From contig SFTR01000090.1 in assembly GCA_004560915.1 (NCBI GenBank), positions 1-5,784 on the forward strand: DNA of 5,784 nucleotides, written 5' to 3'. This DNA comes from a bacterium. GTDB taxonomy: Bacteria > Bacillota_I > Bacilli_A > RF39 > UBA660. Shown piece after piece: positions 5,250 to 5,784 of the stretch (position 1 is the first letter of the stretch; each line of letters opens with the position of its first letter). The translations under genes and the position numbers were made by a program. Under the pieces are notes generated by a model. The model ran no database searches, was not told the DNA's origin, and saw nothing but the letters and a program-made list of their open reading frames with translations.

Positions 5250-5784
5250 TTATTCTTTATTTTTCTTAATATATTTACACTTTGGATAGTTAGAACAAGC
5301 TATGAATTTACCATATCTTCCTTTTCTTTCAACTAGTTTGTTTCCACAATTTGGGCATGTTTCATCTAGTTCTTTTGGCTCTTCTTGTTTTATATATTTA
5401 CACTTTGGATAGTTAGAGCATGCAGTAAATTCTCCATATCTTCCTTTTCTTACTACCATCTTGCTTCCACATTCTGGACAAGTTTCTCCAGTTTCAACAG
5501 GTTCTTCTTTTTCTTCTTTTTTGATGTATTTACATTCTGGATAGTTAGAGCAAGCAGTAAATTTACCAAATTTGCCTTTTCTTATTACTAGTGGGCTTCC
5601 ACATTCTGGACAAGTTTCTCCAGTTTCTTCTGGCGCTTCTTTTTCCATTTCTTTGAATGCCTTCTGTAGTAACGGTTCAAAATCTTTATAGAATTTATCA
5701 AGTACTGTGTACCATACTAGTTTACCATCTGCTATTTCATCTAGTTCTGTTTCCATATTAGCAGTATAGTTTACATTGATGATT
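5250..5784 (-). CDS. topA: DNA topoisomerase I, C-terminal part (5' end outside window)
   Basis: Type IA topoisomerase relaxes negative supercoils; the catalytic tyrosine core lies beyond the right edge. The frame stays open to 5784, and the residues before the Met at 5756 (IINVNYTAN) continue the family pattern (F/Y)TA-x-M-E-x-x-L-D-x-I, so that Met is internal and not the start. Counting from it, residues 1-40 are the end of the core domain. Three tandem C4 zinc ribbons follow, each C-x2-C-x16-C-x5-C: C49/52/69/75, C93/96/113/119 and C134/137/154/160. They are joined by Glu/Lys-rich linkers. Each has a (K/R)(F/Y)G-(K/E)F-(T/I)AC-SNYP core, the zf-C4_Topoisom pattern, which binds single-stranded DNA and, in some species, RNA polymerase. 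All twelve cysteines are intact. The TAA stop is followed by a terminator. Confidence 0.93.
   Translation of the reverse strand, partial: IINVNYTANMETELDEIADGKLVWYTVLDKFYKDFEPLLQKAFKEMEKEAPEETGETCPECGSPLVIRKGKFGKFTACSNYPECKYIKKEEKEEPVETGETCPECGSKMVVRKGRYGEFTACSNYPKCKYIKQEEPKELDETCPNCGNKLVERKGRYGKFIACSNYPKCKYIKKNKE
5463..5627. repeat. 33-base exact direct repeat within the topA zinc-ribbon array
   Basis: The 33 bases at 5463-5495 are identical to those at 5595-5627, 132 bases (44 codons) apart, and encode the start of zinc ribbons 2 and 1. A second pair, 5269-5294 and 5392-5417 (26 identical bases, 123 apart), covers the ends of ribbons 3 and 2. These reflect duplicated domains whose DNA is still nearly identical in places. 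Confidence 0.8.

Noticed and set aside
5385..5591. 68-codon open frame on the plus strand with repeated Phe runs
   Set aside because: It is antisense to the topA zinc ribbons; its internal repeats simply mirror the duplicated ribbons.
5250..5756. A stand-alone 168-aa zinc-ribbon protein starting at 5756
   Set aside because: The frame continues to the window edge with residues that match the TopA core domain, so the methionine is internal to topA.

Overview
The window looks like core housekeeping chromosome from a low-GC Gram-positive bacterium (Bacillota), with a short piece of unrelated Gram-negative sequence joined to its left end. The main part is AT-rich (about 30% GC in the stretch I hand-counted just after the join). 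It uses strong Shine-Dalgarno sites and intrinsic terminators, and it carries a convergent PBP1 / nth-dnaD arrangement. That arrangement matches what is known from Bacillus subtilis, where ponA converges on the nth-dnaD operon and cca lies not far away. All tryptophans are TGG and cca ends in TGA, so the standard bacterial code fits better than the Mycoplasma code. The clade cannot be fixed from this window; an uncultured gut Bacilli or Mollicute-related lineage is a guess.

Layout. Positions 1 to about 340-357 encode the C-terminal part of a TolC-type outer-membrane efflux protein, with higher GC (about 39%) and different codon use. Within a short segment encoding LNLVEAA, the frame passes without a stop into the end of a GT51 glycosyltransferase domain. 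It then continues into a complete penicillin-binding transpeptidase domain and a C-terminal tail, ending at 2439. The open frame of about 810 codons is therefore a chimera of two unrelated genes. The most likely cause is an assembly join at a short shared sequence. It should not be annotated as one protein.

A hairpin at 2443-2470 with T-runs on both strands terminates the PBP gene (+) and the opposing operon (-). The remaining genes are all on the minus strand, in transcription order: topA (3' end only, entering from the right edge), hup (HU protein, with its own promoter, leader hairpin and terminator), then cca-dnaD-nth. The last three overlap by 8 bases at each junction and form one operon. 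A well-formed extended -10 promoter sits directly before the cca ATG at 4747, so the operon transcript is predicted to be leaderless or nearly so.

How the genes fit together: TopA and HU manage supercoiling and nucleoid structure; DnaD loads the replicative helicase; Nth repairs oxidised pyrimidines; Cca finishes tRNA 3' ends; the PBP builds peptidoglycan. I see no mobile element, CRISPR array, RNA gene or new defence system. The points most worth a second look are the chimeric join, the predicted leaderless cca operon, and the control structures around hup.
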